Part shown: piece by piece, positions 14,802 through 24,350 of the stretch
How the letters are laid out: every line of letters starts with the position of its first letter
Numbering within the stretch: position 1 is the stretch's first letter
Source of the DNA: Verrucomicrobiota bacterium
Lineage (GTDB): Bacteria; Verrucomicrobiota; Verrucomicrobiia; Limisphaerales; UBA1100
Length of the DNA: 33,729 nucleotides
Direction of reading: 5' to 3'
Assembly (NCBI GenBank): GCA_030747505.1
Contig: JASLKQ010000032.1
Coordinates: 1-33,729 of the forward strand
Position numbers and translations under genes: made by a program
The notes under the pieces: model-generated
The model's database searches: none
Told to the model about the DNA's origin: nothing
The model's input: only the letters and a program-made list of their open reading frames with translations

Positions 14802-14910
14802 ATACCAACATCACTCTAGAAATAGGGAGAACATTGGGAGAATTGGGTCTCTCAGTGTTTTCTGAGTGATCAGTGTGATAGCCGTATTTCCCCTGAAAAC
14901 TGATGATTCG

Positions 14911-14934
14911 ATGTTCGTTGGGTTCGATTCCCAA
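14911..14934 (+). repeat. 24-bp T-arm-like direct repeat, right copy
   Basis: Exact copy of 14000-14023, 911 bp downstream in the same orientation and 12 bp from the end of the sulfatase gene. Confidence 0.8.
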
Positions 14935-14946
14935 GTTACAACTGGT

Positions 14947-16254
14947 TTAGTTGAGTCCAGGATGTTTGGCCTTGAATTCAGGGAAAGGTGCCGGAGCATT
15001 CTTCGGGAACCGGTCCAGAATCATCTGTAACCGCTGACGGCGGCCCGGGGCAATTTTATCCAGAGGGTTCACCTCTCGCTCCTGACGTGGATCCTTGATT
15101 AGATTATGAAAGGCACCCTTGTTGTCGACGATATGGTACCAGTCACGTATCATGCGAAAGTCACCAATCTGGGAATAGATCCAGCTGCGCTTTTTAAAGG
15201 GATCCTCATCGCCGCGCAAACTGGGCAGAAAGGATTTACCATCCAGCTTAAGCGTTTTGGGCGGCGTTACTCCCCCCAGATCCAGAAAGGTCGGATAGAG
15301 GTCGGTAAAATCAATCAGGTCACGCGACACAACACCGCCCTTGTTAATATAGGGCCTAAGAAAAGGTGCCCGGACAATAAACGGCACGTGCGCACCCCAG
15401 TCAGCCTGACGCCCCTTACCTTTGGGATAAGGTTCTCCATTGAGTGTACCCGGTGAGGCCGAACCGTTATCTCCGGTAAATACAATGAAGGTGCGGCCCT
15501 TCAAACCCGATTCATCCACTGCAGCGACCAGCTTGCCCACCAAATGGTCCATGTAGGTAACATTGCCTGCGTACAGAGCCGGTTTTCCTTCCGGTGCACT
15601 GGCTTTATTCATTGGTGTAGTGGTATGCGGTCCGTGGGTCAGGAGCATTGGATAATAAATCAGGAAAGGGTCATCCTTGTGGCGCTTTACATAATCAATC
15701 AGGAAGTTGTTGATCGTGTCCGGACCATAGGGAACCTTGCTGCGCTTACCATTGGTCACGAGTAACCCATTCCAGAAACGTTCTTCGGTCTCAGGTTTAC
15801 CTTCCTCGACTCCCGGCCACACACAGTGCTCATCAAACCCGTGTTTCTTCAAGGCATCAGGATCCTTCCCCAAATGATTGACCTGCCACTTGCCTCCAAT
15901 GGCCGTGGCATAGCCTGCTTCGCGCAATAATCGGGCAAAGGTAACAAACCGATCGGCACGCAATCCCGCCCCGCCCCATCGAGGCACATCGTAATGCTGC
16001 ACCCAGCCGTGGTGGCAGGGGTATTGACCCGTTAGCAATGTCACCCGGGTGGGTGTACAAATTGGAGTACACCAAGCGGTTTGGTAAAGCACTCCCTCCT
16101 TGGCCAACCGGTCAATATTGGGGGTCGGATGCTTTGCTCCATAGCAACTAATCCAGTCGCGCCCCATATCATCAACCATTATAAAAATGATATTGGGTTT
16201 CTGGGCTGCTCCAGCCTGTACAGCGAATAGCAGTAAAAGAATCAGCTTTTTCAT
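14947..16254 (-). CDS. Exported formylglycine-dependent sulfatase (CTPTR type)
   Basis: The 435-residue type I sulfatase has a signal peptide (1-17). KPNIIFIMVDDMG carries the metal-binding Asp pair (28-29), and the modification motif is Cys66-TPT-Arg70 followed by LLTGQYP. The metal-site segment FTGDNGSASPG is near the middle. The usual GKWHLG motif reads GKWQVNHLG here, so the common His may be displaced by three residues. It is the last gene of a three-gene set: its ATG overlaps the stop of the PSCyt/DUF1592 gene as ATGA, implying coupled translation. The enzyme needs a formylglycine-generating enzyme, which is not in this window. The natural sulfate ester is not evident from sequence. Confidence 0.92.
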   Translation of the reverse strand: MKKLILLLLFAVQAGAAQKPNIIFIMVDDMGRDWISCYGAKHPTPNIDRLAKEGVLYQTAWCTPICTPTRVTLLTGQYPCHHGWVQHYDVPRWGGAGLRADRFVTFARLLREAGYATAIGGKWQVNHLGKDPDALKKHGFDEHCVWPGVEEGKPETEERFWNGLLVTNGKRSKVPYGPDTINNFLIDYVKRHKDDPFLIYYPMLLTHGPHTTTPMNKASAPEGKPALYAGNVTYMDHLVGKLVAAVDESGLKGRTFIVFTGDNGSASPGTLNGEPYPKGKGRQADWGAHVPFIVRAPFLRPYINKGGVVSRDLIDFTDLYPTFLDLGGVTPPKTLKLDGKSFLPSLRGDEDPFKKRSWIYSQIGDFRMIRDWYHIVDNKGAFHNLIKDPRQEREVNPLDKIAPGRRQRLQMILDRFPKNAPAPFPEFKAKHPGLN

Positions 16255-18674
16255 TTCGTATGAAAAGGTTCGCTGGCTACCACCTGCTGGATGAGTTCAC
16301 GCAGACCATAGTTGTGCTGAGGCATGGCCGCAACAATCCGGTCAATATCATCGCGATCGGTAAAGCTGATCCTTCGACCCATCGCGTAGATGAAGAGTTT
16401 CTCGGTCAGGCAGCGGGTGAATTGATCCGGCCGCGCCTTAAGGTAAGTCTTTATCCCAGGGGGCCCATCAATCACCGTGCCATCAGGCATTTCCCCGGAG
16501 CCATCAATGGGAAGTCGTTTGGCATAACGGTCGCGCCAGACTCCCACGTAGTCATAATGTTCCATGGATAAACCAATCGGATCAATTTTGCGGTGGCATT
16601 CATAGCAGGTGGGATTATTGCGGTGTTTTTCCATCAGAGCACGAATCGTGGTCACACCCCGGGTGTCGGGTTCAATCGGATCGACATCCGGCGGAGGGGG
16701 ACTGGGGGGAGTACCCAATAAATTTTCCAGTACCCAAACACCGCGCATCACCGGTTGGGTTTCCACTCCATTTGATGTTGCAGTCAGAATACTACCGTGA
16801 CCGAGCAATCCTCCCCTGTGGTGCTCGGGCTTGAGAGAAACCTTTTGGAATCCCTCCCCTGCAACACCGGAGATTTTGTAGTGGCGGGCAAGGGCCGCAT
16901 TAAGAAAGGTGTAATCCGAATCAACAAAATCCAGGATGCTCCGGTTATTGGAGAGTACATGTTGGAAGTAGCGTTGAGTTTCCTCGCGCATGGCCTCTTC
17001 AAGGTTATCGGCGTAATAGGCCCTGTTCTTTTCCGGGTCAGGAGGCATTTCACCGAGTTTGCGCAGGTGCAGCCATTGCCCGACAAAATTGTCGGTCAAG
17101 GAGCTTGCCTTGGGGTCTTTAAGCATGCGCTCCACCTGCAGGCGTAATTCTGCCGGGGTATTGAGTTTACCTGAAGCAGCCGCCTCACGCAGTAAATCAT
17201 CAGGCATCGAACTCCAAAGGAAATAGGACAGCCTTGAGGCCAACTCATAACTATCCAGTTTACCCACACCCTGCTTCGGGGCCGATTCAGTGAGGTACAG
17301 GAAACGCGGGGAAGTCAGTATCGCCCGAACCCCATAACGGGCGGCCGACCAGAAATCCTCGTTCTCTTCCAGGTAACGCTCGGCGAGATCCAGGTACGGC
17401 TTGATCTCTGCATCCGTTACAGGCCGCCTAAAGGCTGTGTTGGCAATCCGGGTCAGGCAGCTGCGTAGATATGCCGCATCGGGTGCCACCGGTGATGGAG
17501 GAAAAAACCGGTCAAAACCCGGCAGAGGCCACTCTTCATAAAAAGGCCCCTCAATCTCGAGCGTTTTAATGTGAAGTTCAGGGCCCGAACCCACGTACAT
17601 CTCAGGCGGGTTGCGCATGGGGTAGAGGGCATCCTTATTGTACTTGGGTAAAACCTTGCGCAGGATACGCTTGAAGGATCCATTGGGGCCATTGGCCCAA
17701 TGCACATGGAAGGTAAAACCCTTTTCCAGCCAAACCCGGTGTTCAATTTCAACCACCTTATCATCAGGGATTTCGTATTCGCCAATAATTCGATGGGCGG
17801 TTGCTCCCAGTTCACGTGAGTCGATGGAAATTGAAAGCCGCATGGGCTCATTGGAATTGAACCGCAAATCCGAATCCTTGTAGCGGGACTTTCTGCGAAC
17901 TGCCTGGGCGGAAAAACGAATCGCGTATTCACCATCAGCGGGTACTCCTCGTTTTTTATCCAATGCAGGAAATCCCAGCGGTTGACGAAACTTAATGTAT
18001 AAACGACCGGCTTCCCGCCGGGCCACCTTGTCGATCCCCACCCCGTTAAGGATAACCTGCTTAACATCTGCTTTCTCCCGAATTCCCGACTGGTACTTGA
18101 TCATCTTCGGACGGGGTCCGGGACGAATCACCTTGGCGGCCACTTTACGGGCCGCTTCCAGATAATTTTGGAGCAGTTGATCTGAGGCAATCAGGCCTTC
18201 ACCCACATTATCAAAACCATCAAGGGAATCATCGGGAGGAAACGTGGTGGTGGGATCAAAATCCACCATCTTCAACTCAAACAGATCCCGGATTGTGTTC
18301 AGATATTCAACGCGGTTTAAGCGGCGCAACACCACCTTGCCGGAGTTTTCGCGGGCCATCTTACGTGCACGCTCCAGTGCCTGGGTCAAGTGTGCCACCA
18401 CCTTCGTGGTCTCGGCAATCGGCGGCTGTTTCTTTCCTTCAGGGGGCATTTGGGCCAAATTAAGCTGATCCAGGATCTCCTGAAAGGTTTCTGCCTCAGC
18501 CACCTGGGTAAAGTCGCCACTCAGCTGATCAAAACGTCGGTCTCCCTTTTGTTTCTTGGCACCATGACAATCATTACAATAGGTCTTAAGATAAGGCTGA
18601 AGCAAGTCGGCCGGTTCAGCCGCCTGCACACAGGCAGCCAACAGGCACCCGACAATGAGAAGGTGCAACCTCAT
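16251..18674 (-). CDS. Planctomycete-type cytochrome c / DUF1587-1595-1592-1588-1585 protein
   Basis: The 807-residue exported protein starts at ATG 18674, which overlaps the stop of the DUF1552 gene as TGATG. The signal peptide is at 1-18. A c-type heme motif Cys33-ND-Cys36-His37 lies in the PSCyt1 domain. The DUF1587 segment LRRLNRVEYLNTIRDLF follows, then DUF1595 (NTAFRRPVTDAEI), DUF1592 (LTSPRFLYLTE to SRLSYFLWSSMPDDLL), DUF1588 (HHRGGLLGHGSILTATSNG to a second CYECH) and DUF1585 (LFIYAMGRRISF). This architecture is nearly confined to Planctomycetota and Verrucomicrobiota and is habitually paired with DUF1552, as here. The biochemical role is not established; an extracytoplasmic redox function is inferred from the two CxxCH motifs. 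The frame extends upstream to 18767, but that part overlaps DUF1552 and lacks a signal peptide. Confidence 0.92.
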   Translation of the reverse strand: MRLHLLIVGCLLAACVQAAEPADLLQPYLKTYCNDCHGAKKQKGDRRFDQLSGDFTQVAEAETFQEILDQLNLAQMPPEGKKQPPIAETTKVVAHLTQALERARKMARENSGKVVLRRLNRVEYLNTIRDLFELKMVDFDPTTTFPPDDSLDGFDNVGEGLIASDQLLQNYLEAARKVAAKVIRPGPRPKMIKYQSGIREKADVKQVILNGVGIDKVARREAGRLYIKFRQPLGFPALDKKRGVPADGEYAIRFSAQAVRRKSRYKDSDLRFNSNEPMRLSISIDSRELGATAHRIIGEYEIPDDKVVEIEHRVWLEKGFTFHVHWANGPNGSFKRILRKVLPKYNKDALYPMRNPPEMYVGSGPELHIKTLEIEGPFYEEWPLPGFDRFFPPSPVAPDAAYLRSCLTRIANTAFRRPVTDAEIKPYLDLAERYLEENEDFWSAARYGVRAILTSPRFLYLTESAPKQGVGKLDSYELASRLSYFLWSSMPDDLLREAAASGKLNTPAELRLQVERMLKDPKASSLTDNFVGQWLHLRKLGEMPPDPEKNRAYYADNLEEAMREETQRYFQHVLSNNRSILDFVDSDYTFLNAALARHYKISGVAGEGFQKVSLKPEHHRGGLLGHGSILTATSNGVETQPVMRGVWVLENLLGTPPSPPPPDVDPIEPDTRGVTTIRALMEKHRNNPTCYECHRKIDPIGLSMEHYDYVGVWRDRYAKRLPIDGSGEMPDGTVIDGPPGIKTYLKARPDQFTRCLTEKLFIYAMGRRISFTDRDDIDRIVAAMPQHNYGLRELIQQVVASEPFHTK

Positions 18675-19954
18675 CAGGTTAGCAGATGATTCAGGTTGCC
18701 GGTACTGGTGGAAAAACGGTCGGCTTCCACTCCCAACTGCTGGAGGATCGAGACGTAAAGATCGCAAAGAGGCCGACCATCCCGGCCATGCCGTTCAAAA
18801 CGGTGATGGTGGCCGTGCTTAAATCCGCCACCTGCCAACATGATGGGCAGGTTGCGACTGGAGTGGGAACTGGCGTTACCCATCCCACTGCCAAACATCA
18901 CCACCGTGGATTCAAAAAGCGAACGACCTTCAGCATCCCTGGCAGCCTTGAGACGATCCAGGAACCGCGAGAACTGCTGTGAATAGTAGAGTTCAATGAT
19001 GGTCAGTTGCCGCAGCAGGTCCGGGCGCTTTCCATGGTGACTTAAGGAGTGATACCCCAGAGTAATCCCCTCAAAAGGAAACAAACGGTTTCCGCCCGGA
19101 TGACCAAAGGTGATGATATTGGTCAGGTTGGACTGCAAAGCCAAAATCATCAGGTCATACATCACCGAGGTGTTGTAGGGATAAGACAAATCCACCACCA
19201 TTTCATCATCCCCTTTGACAACCTTGTCGCTGGCCTTGGGCTTGGGCACATCAATCCAGTTCTCCCTCCGCTCCAATTTACGTTCCACCTCGCGGATGGC
19301 CGTAAGGTATTCATCCAGCTTAGCCTGATCGGTTTTGGAAAGGAGCGGATTAAGCCGGCGCGTGTCCTCGCGCACCACATCCAGGATACTGGCGTCCTCA
19401 CGAAGATGTTCCCGGGCCTTGGCCTTGACCTTCGGATTGTCATCAAGAAACAAGCGGGCAAAAATTTGCGTGGGATTACCCGTGCTGGGCAGCATCACAC
19501 CCGCACGCGACCAGGAGGTACCTCCTGAACCCATCCGCAGCGTGGGAAAGCGTGTGTGTTGGCCGATCTTCTCGGACAAAAACTGATCCAGAGACAACAA
19601 CCGTTGGGGGTTATCCTTGGTATCCTTGAGTTCCATCCCGTTGAGCAGGGTATTGGAACAACCATGCCCACCACCCACCTCGGGATGATCCAGGTTGGTG
19701 AACACGGTAAGGTCACGGCGATGCTTCTCCAGAGGCTTTAGAAGCGTGGGCATCGCGTAGTCTGCCCCAGTCTGCTCAGGGAAAAACCCGCCCGGATTCA
19801 TCCCGTAATTGGGGGCAACACAAACAAAACGTTTGGCCGGGCCAGATTTAACCGGAGCAGCACCCAAAGACTCCAGCGCGGGAAGAGCGATGGAAACCCC
19901 GACACCGCGCAAAAAGTTTCTTCGATTTAATGAACGCATATCCATTGATTTCAT
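18674..19954 (-). CDS. Tat-exported DUF1552 protein
   Basis: The 426-residue protein has a twin-arginine signal (NRRNFLRGVGVSIALPAL) near the N-terminus, which implies export in a folded state. The body matches the DUF1552 family: FVCVAPNYGMNPGGFFP, GHGCSNTLLNG, YDLMILALQSNLTNIITF, YHSLSHHG and MFGSGMGNASSHSSRNLPIMLAGGG. The His-rich, metal-site-like segments recall the alkaline-phosphatase/DUF1501 superfamily, but no activity is proven. In-frame ATGs at 19945 and 19939 are alternative starts. It is the first gene of the DUF1552-PSCyt-sulfatase set and overlaps the next gene by one base. The sulfatase gene upstream ends 83 bp away, so read-through from the larger cluster is possible. Confidence 0.92.
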   Translation of the reverse strand: MKSMDMRSLNRRNFLRGVGVSIALPALESLGAAPVKSGPAKRFVCVAPNYGMNPGGFFPEQTGADYAMPTLLKPLEKHRRDLTVFTNLDHPEVGGGHGCSNTLLNGMELKDTKDNPQRLLSLDQFLSEKIGQHTRFPTLRMGSGGTSWSRAGVMLPSTGNPTQIFARLFLDDNPKVKAKAREHLREDASILDVVREDTRRLNPLLSKTDQAKLDEYLTAIREVERKLERRENWIDVPKPKASDKVVKGDDEMVVDLSYPYNTSVMYDLMILALQSNLTNIITFGHPGGNRLFPFEGITLGYHSLSHHGKRPDLLRQLTIIELYYSQQFSRFLDRLKAARDAEGRSLFESTVVMFGSGMGNASSHSSRNLPIMLAGGGFKHGHHHRFERHGRDGRPLCDLYVSILQQLGVEADRFSTSTGNLNHLLT

Positions 19955-20037
19955 GAAATCTACTACCAGTGAACTTTTCTGTCTTGTAGTAATCGGACGA
20001 AAAATATCATGAAGAATTCAGCCCTAAAAAGAAACCA

Positions 20038-21420
20038 TCAATTCAAGCGTGCCTTCAGTTGTTTAAGTAAGGCAGCCGCTTTTGCAGGGTGACTTTTGGC
20101 TAAATTTCTCGTTTCAACGCCGGAACTTTCATGGTCATACAATTCCAGTTCACCCCCTTTATGGGCAATCAGCCGGTGGGTTTCTGTACGAATAGTTTGC
20201 GCTCCGCGTTTGTAGGCGAAGGCCGGATGCCCTTTAGCTGCGGGGTTATCCAGCAAGGGTTTGAGAGATGTTCCATCCAGATCGGCTGGCGGCTTCAGGC
20301 CAGCCAGTTCACAAAGTGTTGGAAAAATATCCAAAGTTTCAACCATGGCACGCGTGGATTTACCGGGAGCAGCCATTGTCGGATAAGAAATAATCATCGG
20401 CGAACGCAATGATTCCTCAAACAACGCGTGCTTGCCCCAGATGGCATGTTCCCCCAGATGCCAGCCATGATCCCCCCATAATATAACGATGGTCTTCTCG
20501 CGTTGTTTCAACTCTTCGAGTCGACCCAGCAATCGTCCCACCATGGCATCGGCATAAGTCACACAGGCCGCATAATGTTTGCGCACCTCCAGGGCGAAGT
20601 CCGCATCGGTATTGGGGTTGCGTTTCCACCGGTTGTATTTCATGAATTCACCTGAGCCATGCCAGGTTGTTTTGCCCTCGGGCTTCTGTGGGTGCGGCGT
20701 GTCAGGCAGGTTCACCTCACGGTAGTATTTCATGTACTTGGCCGGCGCACCAAAAGGCAGGTGCGGACGAATAATGCCCACTGCCAGAAAGAAGGGTTTA
20801 CCATCCTTGGCCAAACCATCCATCTGCTTTAGAGCCTCATCAGTAATTAATCCATCAGGGTAGGCGCTATCAGGCCCCTTGAAGGATTGGAATAAATCCA
20901 TGTCCTTGGCGTTTTTACGGATCTCTCCATTGGCCAAGCCATGCATCGCGCCTCTCGGATGCCGCCATGGACCCGCAGGCAAAATATGCCGGGTCCAGGC
21001 TTCGGGCATCTCGGGCTTGTCAGCCTCATCCCAATTTGCACCACCCCGACCGCCCGGATGATGAGACACCTTACCAACCGACACGGTGGAATAACCATGC
21101 TTACGAAACCAGGCAGGAAGACTCTTCCCTTTCATCGCCTCAGCCTGACGAAATAATGCGCCATTATCCGCAGGCCCGTAAGTACCGGTAAGCAGCGTGT
21201 AGCGTGAAGCCCCACAGGTGGGCGCCTGCACATAATGCCGGTGAAAAGCACGGCCCCGGGAGGCAAGTTTATCAATATTGGGCGAATGGATATAATCCAC
21301 CCCGAAACACTTCAGCTCCGGCCGCAGATCATCGACGCAAATCAGCAGAACATTCGGCTTCCCTTCCGCATTGGAAACAAGCGGGCACAGGAACAACAAA
21401 AAAAGAATGTATTTACGCAT
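20038..21420 (-). CDS. Exported sulfatase, iduronate-2-sulfatase-like (CGASR type)
   Basis: ATG 21420 gives [20 protein letters not shown], a signal peptide, and a 460-residue protein. The frame runs on to 21522, but that part overlaps the nitrilase gene and lacks family features. The metal-binding pair is in [13 protein letters not shown]. The formylglycine motif is Cys69-GAS-Arg73, the CxAxR variant accepted by the modifying enzyme. PHLPFGAP and [17 protein letters not shown] are typical of iduronate-2-sulfatase-like enzymes (SulfAtlas S1_7 type by eye). It is the last gene of the six-gene train that starts at 26821, 67 bp after the nitrilase gene. Substrate is inferred only to be a sulfated sugar. 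Confidence 0.92.
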   Translation of the reverse strand: MRKYILFLLFLCPLVSNAEGKPNVLLICVDDLRPELKCFGVDYIHSPNIDKLASRGRAFHRHYVQAPTCGASRYTLLTGTYGPADNGALFRQAEAMKGKSLPAWFRKHGYSTVSVGKVSHHPGGRGGANWDEADKPEMPEAWTRHILPAGPWRHPRGAMHGLANGEIRKNAKDMDLFQSFKGPDSAYPDGLITDEALKQMDGLAKDGKPFFLAVGIIRPHLPFGAPAKYMKYYREVNLPDTPHPQKPEGKTTWHGSGEFMKYNRWKRNPNTDADFALEVRKHYAACVTYADAMVGRLLGRLEELKQREKTIVILWGDHGWHLGEHAIWGKHALFEESLRSPMIISYPTMAAPGKSTRAMVETLDIFPTLCELAGLKPPADLDGTSLKPLLDNPAAKGHPAFAYKRGAQTIRTETHRLIAHKGGELELYDHESSGVETRNLAKSHPAKAAALLKQLKARLN

Positions 21421-21487
21421 CAGAAGAAAGGACGATGAGTAAAACCCGCACCATTTGCAATGCCGCAAATCCAATTTTACCCGCAAA

Positions 21488-22276
21488 TCATAATGCCCAC
21501 CAATCTCGACGACTATCCCCAAGGGCCGGGAACCTATTACGCCAATCCTGCACCGAACTGATATTCAGATCAGCAAAAATGACCGACTCCTCAGGACCCG
21601 CCTCAACAAGGCGATCCCCATGTGGATCAACCACCACACTGGCCCCATCATACTCAAGATGAGGATCGGACCCGCACCGGTTCACTCCAACCACGTAAGC
21701 CAAATTTTCTATTGCCCGCGCCTCCAATAATTTCGTCCAATGATGCGTTCGCATATTTGGCCAACTGGCAATGACCGTAAAGATGTGTGGCGGGTTCTCC
21801 ATCATCATTGCCTTACGAAAAAGTTCAGGGAACCTTAAATCATAACAAATAAAAGGACAGAGCCTGAGCCCGCCGGGTAATTCAAAGCATTGAATATCAT
21901 TACCCGCCTCATAATTCTCGCCCTCCTTACCCATGTTAAAGGGCTGTATCTTGGAATAGTACCCCACCCGTTTCCCTTCAGGGTTGATCAGTAGCGCATC
22001 ATTGGTCGGGTTTCCTCCTGGGCGCGCAAAAGCCAATCCGCCCATAACATAACAGGCTGTGTCGCGAGCCAGTTCCTTGAGAAAGGATTCTGTGGGGCCA
22101 TCCTCCGGTTCCTGCAACGATTGGCTCTCCATTGAAAACCCCATGGCAAATAGCTCAGGCAAAACCAAGAGACTGCCTGATTGCGGCTCAGTGCGACTTG
22201 TCCATTCACGCACCTTTTGAAAGTTGGACTCCTTATCCTCCCAAACAATATCCAACTGGTAGGCGTAGACGTTCAT
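21488..22276 (-). CDS. Carbon-nitrogen hydrolase, omega-amidase (YafV/Nit2)-like
   Basis: The 262-residue cytoplasmic protein of the nitrilase superfamily has the catalytic triad Glu41 ([11 protein letters not shown]), Lys109 (YYSKIQPF) and Cys144 ([11 protein letters not shown]). The GFSM after the Glu and the short length match the YafV/NIT2 omega-amidase branch, which hydrolyses alpha-ketoglutaramate and related omega-amides. It lies three bases after the stop of the WrbA-like gene in a train of exported sulfatases. Its place there is unusual, since its expected substrates have no obvious link with sulfated glycans. Another amide substrate is possible. Confidence 0.87.
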   Translation of the reverse strand: MNVYAYQLDIVWEDKESNFQKVREWTSRTEPQSGSLLVLPELFAMGFSMESQSLQEPEDGPTESFLKELARDTACYVMGGLAFARPGGNPTNDALLINPEGKRVGYYSKIQPFNMGKEGENYEAGNDIQCFELPGGLRLCPFICYDLRFPELFRKAMMMENPPHIFTVIASWPNMRTHHWTKLLEARAIENLAYVVGVNRCGSDPHLEYDGASVVVDPHGDRLVEAGPEESVIFADLNISSVQDWRNRFPALGDSRRDWWAL

Positions 22277-22279
22277 ACC

Positions 22280-22852
22280 CTACTCCACATCAGCCGGGCT
22301 AAGACGGGGGATATCCTTGGCATCAGGATGTTGATCCTTACGGCCGTGCATATAAAAGGCGGTCCACTCGGCAAGGCGACGACCGAGAAGCTTGCAGGAT
22401 TCCTGAGCCTCCGGTTCACGCGGCGACTTGCACGCAACCGCACCGTAATGGCCGGTCATCTTGCGGCCCGCATACTCGGTAACGCCAAAAACCAGAAAGC
22501 CAAAATTCATCAGCACAGTGTGGATCGACTGGCAGGCCAGTTCCATTCCCCCACCCCAACCCCCGGCACTGGAAAAGGCACAGGCAATTTTCCCATCCAC
22601 CTTCATCCACGAACCGATCATTTGCTCATCCCAAAAACGTTTCATCTTCCACGAAAGCACCCCCATGTTGGTGGGGCTACCCACCGCCAATCCATCACAC
22701 CACTCCACATCAGCAGGCTTGGCTTCCTCCACAGAAAGAACACGCACCTCGGTGTCCGGCACCAACGCAGCCCCTTGCCCAACAAGATTGGCCATCTCCT
22801 TGACGTTTCCGGTTGCTGAATCAAAAAGGATAAGAATTTTGTTTTGCGCCAT
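22280..22852 (-). CDS. WrbA/flavodoxin-family FMN protein, probable NAD(P)H:quinone reductase
   Basis: ATG 22852 gives a 190-residue protein; upstream codons would overlap the preceding gene. LILFDSATGNVKEM carries the FMN phosphate-binding loop of flavodoxins (S-A-T-G-N). GSPTNMGVLSWKMKRFWDEQ and FSSAGGWGGGMELACQSIHTVL match the flavin-ring loops of the WrbA type. These proteins reduce quinones with NAD(P)H or act as flavin carriers. The C-terminus is somewhat longer and more polar than in classic WrbA. It starts one base after the stop of the sulfatase gene and is followed closely by the omega-amidase, so co-transcription is very likely. Confidence 0.85.
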   Translation of the reverse strand: MAQNKILILFDSATGNVKEMANLVGQGAALVPDTEVRVLSVEEAKPADVEWCDGLAVGSPTNMGVLSWKMKRFWDEQMIGSWMKVDGKIACAFSSAGGWGGGMELACQSIHTVLMNFGFLVFGVTEYAGRKMTGHYGAVACKSPREPEAQESCKLLGRRLAEWTAFYMHGRKDQHPDAKDIPRLSPADVE

Positions 22853-22853
22853 G

Positions 22854-24341
22854 TTATTTACTATCCACAACAATTTTATCCAGCGCCTTACTCAAGCGTT
22901 TACGAACCGGGATGTGCTCATTATTCGTGGCAAGATTCACCCATTCATTCGGATCCTTCCTGCGGTCATAGAGCTCTTCACTGCCATCTTGATAGCGGAT
23001 ATAGCGCCAGCGCGTTCCGCTCAACGCATGGTTCCCCTTATCAAAGGTCGTCACCACAAGACGATCACTGGCCTGCCCGGGATTTTGCAGCAAAGGGCGC
23101 AAAGAAACTCCATCCAAACGTGTGACCTTCGGCAATTTACATAAATCCAAGAGTGTCGGGTACAAATCAATCAAGCCAACCGGGCTGTCACATTGTTTTC
23201 CAAGGGCATATTTTTCGCTGGAGCCAGATGGCGGAACCAATAACAAGGGCACCCGGGTCGACCGCTGCCAGCCGGTCCATTTTCCCCAATGCTGCTTCTC
23301 TCCCAGGTGCCAGCCGTGATCACTCCAAAGAACCACCCAGGTATTCTCCTGCAGCCCTTCAGTCTTCAATTGCGCCAGCAACCGCCCCACCTGCGCGTCC
23401 ACAAAGGTAACACAGGCCAAATAAGCCTTCACTGCCGCCTTCCATTGGCCGTGCTTCACCGTGGTGGCATGCGACCCTGCAGTCACTGCCTCCAGTGCCC
23501 ATTTTCGCCCCGCAGGACTCAGGTCGTCCAGATCGTCCTTTTGAACCGGCGGCAGCTTGATGTCTTTGCCCCTGTACAAATCAAAATATTTCCTTGGCGC
23601 ATACAGTGGTATGTGCGGGCGGTAATAACCCACTGCCATAAAAAACGGCTTGGACTCCTCATGTTTTTCCAGTTCGCCGATGGCCCAGTCGGTAATCCTT
23701 CCATCCCCCATCGCATTATCCGGAACATCCAGCGCGGCCCAGTCAAAAGATTCCCCCTTGGGATCATCAGGACTGCGGTCACTGGGCATACGGTTAAAAG
23801 GCAGCACATATTCCCGCTGCCCTAATTTCACGACATGCCTGGGATTGGCAGTCCCCTTACTGGGCAAATCGGCCTTCGTGTAGCTGACTTCCTTGCTGGG
23901 AAAAGGACTCCAACGTTGACCGGTATAATATTCATTCTGAAAGAGCCCCTTACTCCCGCTGTGCAATAACTTACCCGTACCATAGGTAACATAACCTCCT
24001 GCCTCTACGGCTTTTGGCAAAAGCAGCACCTTCTTGTGCTTTTTGTACCAACCCTTGTCACCGTTATTGTACATGCCGGTTCGGAAAGGCTGACGCCCGG
24101 TAAAGATTGAGGTGCGCGAAGGCCCGCACAAGGGAGCCGCACAATGGGCATTGTTGAAGCGAATACCTCGCTTTGCCAGCTGATCTATATGAGGCGTAAT
24201 CGCCTGGGGATGCCCCCCGAAACACCCGACCCAGTCATTCAGGTCATCAATGGCAATAAAAAGGATGTTCGGCTTTGCTGCTGCATTTTGAGAATAAAAA
24301 ATTCCTCCCAACAAACAAACAAGGCAAGAGAGATAACGCAT
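22854..24341 (-). CDS. Exported sulfatase, iduronate-2-sulfatase-like (CGPSR type)
   Basis: The 495-residue protein has a signal peptide (1-22). FIAIDDLNDWVGCFGG carries the metal Asp pair, and the formylglycine motif is Cys72-GPS-Arg76, followed by TSIFTGRQPF. GYYRPHIPLYAP and [20 protein letters not shown] are typical of iduronate-2-sulfatase-like enzymes, close to the product at 20038. The gene follows the sialidase-like gene by nine bases and precedes the flavoprotein gene by one, so it belongs to the same operon. Substrate not determined by sequence. Confidence 0.93.
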   Translation of the reverse strand: MRYLSCLVCLLGGIFYSQNAAAKPNILFIAIDDLNDWVGCFGGHPQAITPHIDQLAKRGIRFNNAHCAAPLCGPSRTSIFTGRQPFRTGMYNNGDKGWYKKHKKVLLLPKAVEAGGYVTYGTGKLLHSGSKGLFQNEYYTGQRWSPFPSKEVSYTKADLPSKGTANPRHVVKLGQREYVLPFNRMPSDRSPDDPKGESFDWAALDVPDNAMGDGRITDWAIGELEKHEESKPFFMAVGYYRPHIPLYAPRKYFDLYRGKDIKLPPVQKDDLDDLSPAGRKWALEAVTAGSHATTVKHGQWKAAVKAYLACVTFVDAQVGRLLAQLKTEGLQENTWVVLWSDHGWHLGEKQHWGKWTGWQRSTRVPLLLVPPSGSSEKYALGKQCDSPVGLIDLYPTLLDLCKLPKVTRLDGVSLRPLLQNPGQASDRLVVTTFDKGNHALSGTRWRYIRYQDGSEELYDRRKDPNEWVNLATNNEHIPVRKRLSKALDKIVVDSK

Positions 24342-24350
24342 AAGATTCAG

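Larger units (their letters stand above)
14000..14934. mobile_element. 0.9-kb segment bounded by T-arm-like repeats (possible inserted cassette)
   Basis: The two 24-bp repeats enclose 887 bp that separate two convergent gene ends. Inside are a broken membrane-protein gene on the minus strand and a stretch dense in palindromes (CTCCCGGGAG at 14160-14169; GAGAC/GTCTC hairpin at 14167-14180). No recombinase or complete tRNA is present. The outline fits insertion of a small element with duplication of a tRNA-like att core, but a simple segmental duplication of the repeat is also possible. Confidence 0.4.

Noticed and set aside
14476-14865. 129-codon plus-strand ORF
   Set aside because: It is the antisense shadow of the minus-strand membrane-protein frame and shows no protein-like pattern of its own.
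16251-18767. Start of the PSCyt protein at 18767
   Set aside because: It would overlap DUF1552 by 94 bp and put 31 non-conserved residues before a clear signal peptide; TGATG at 18674 fits better.
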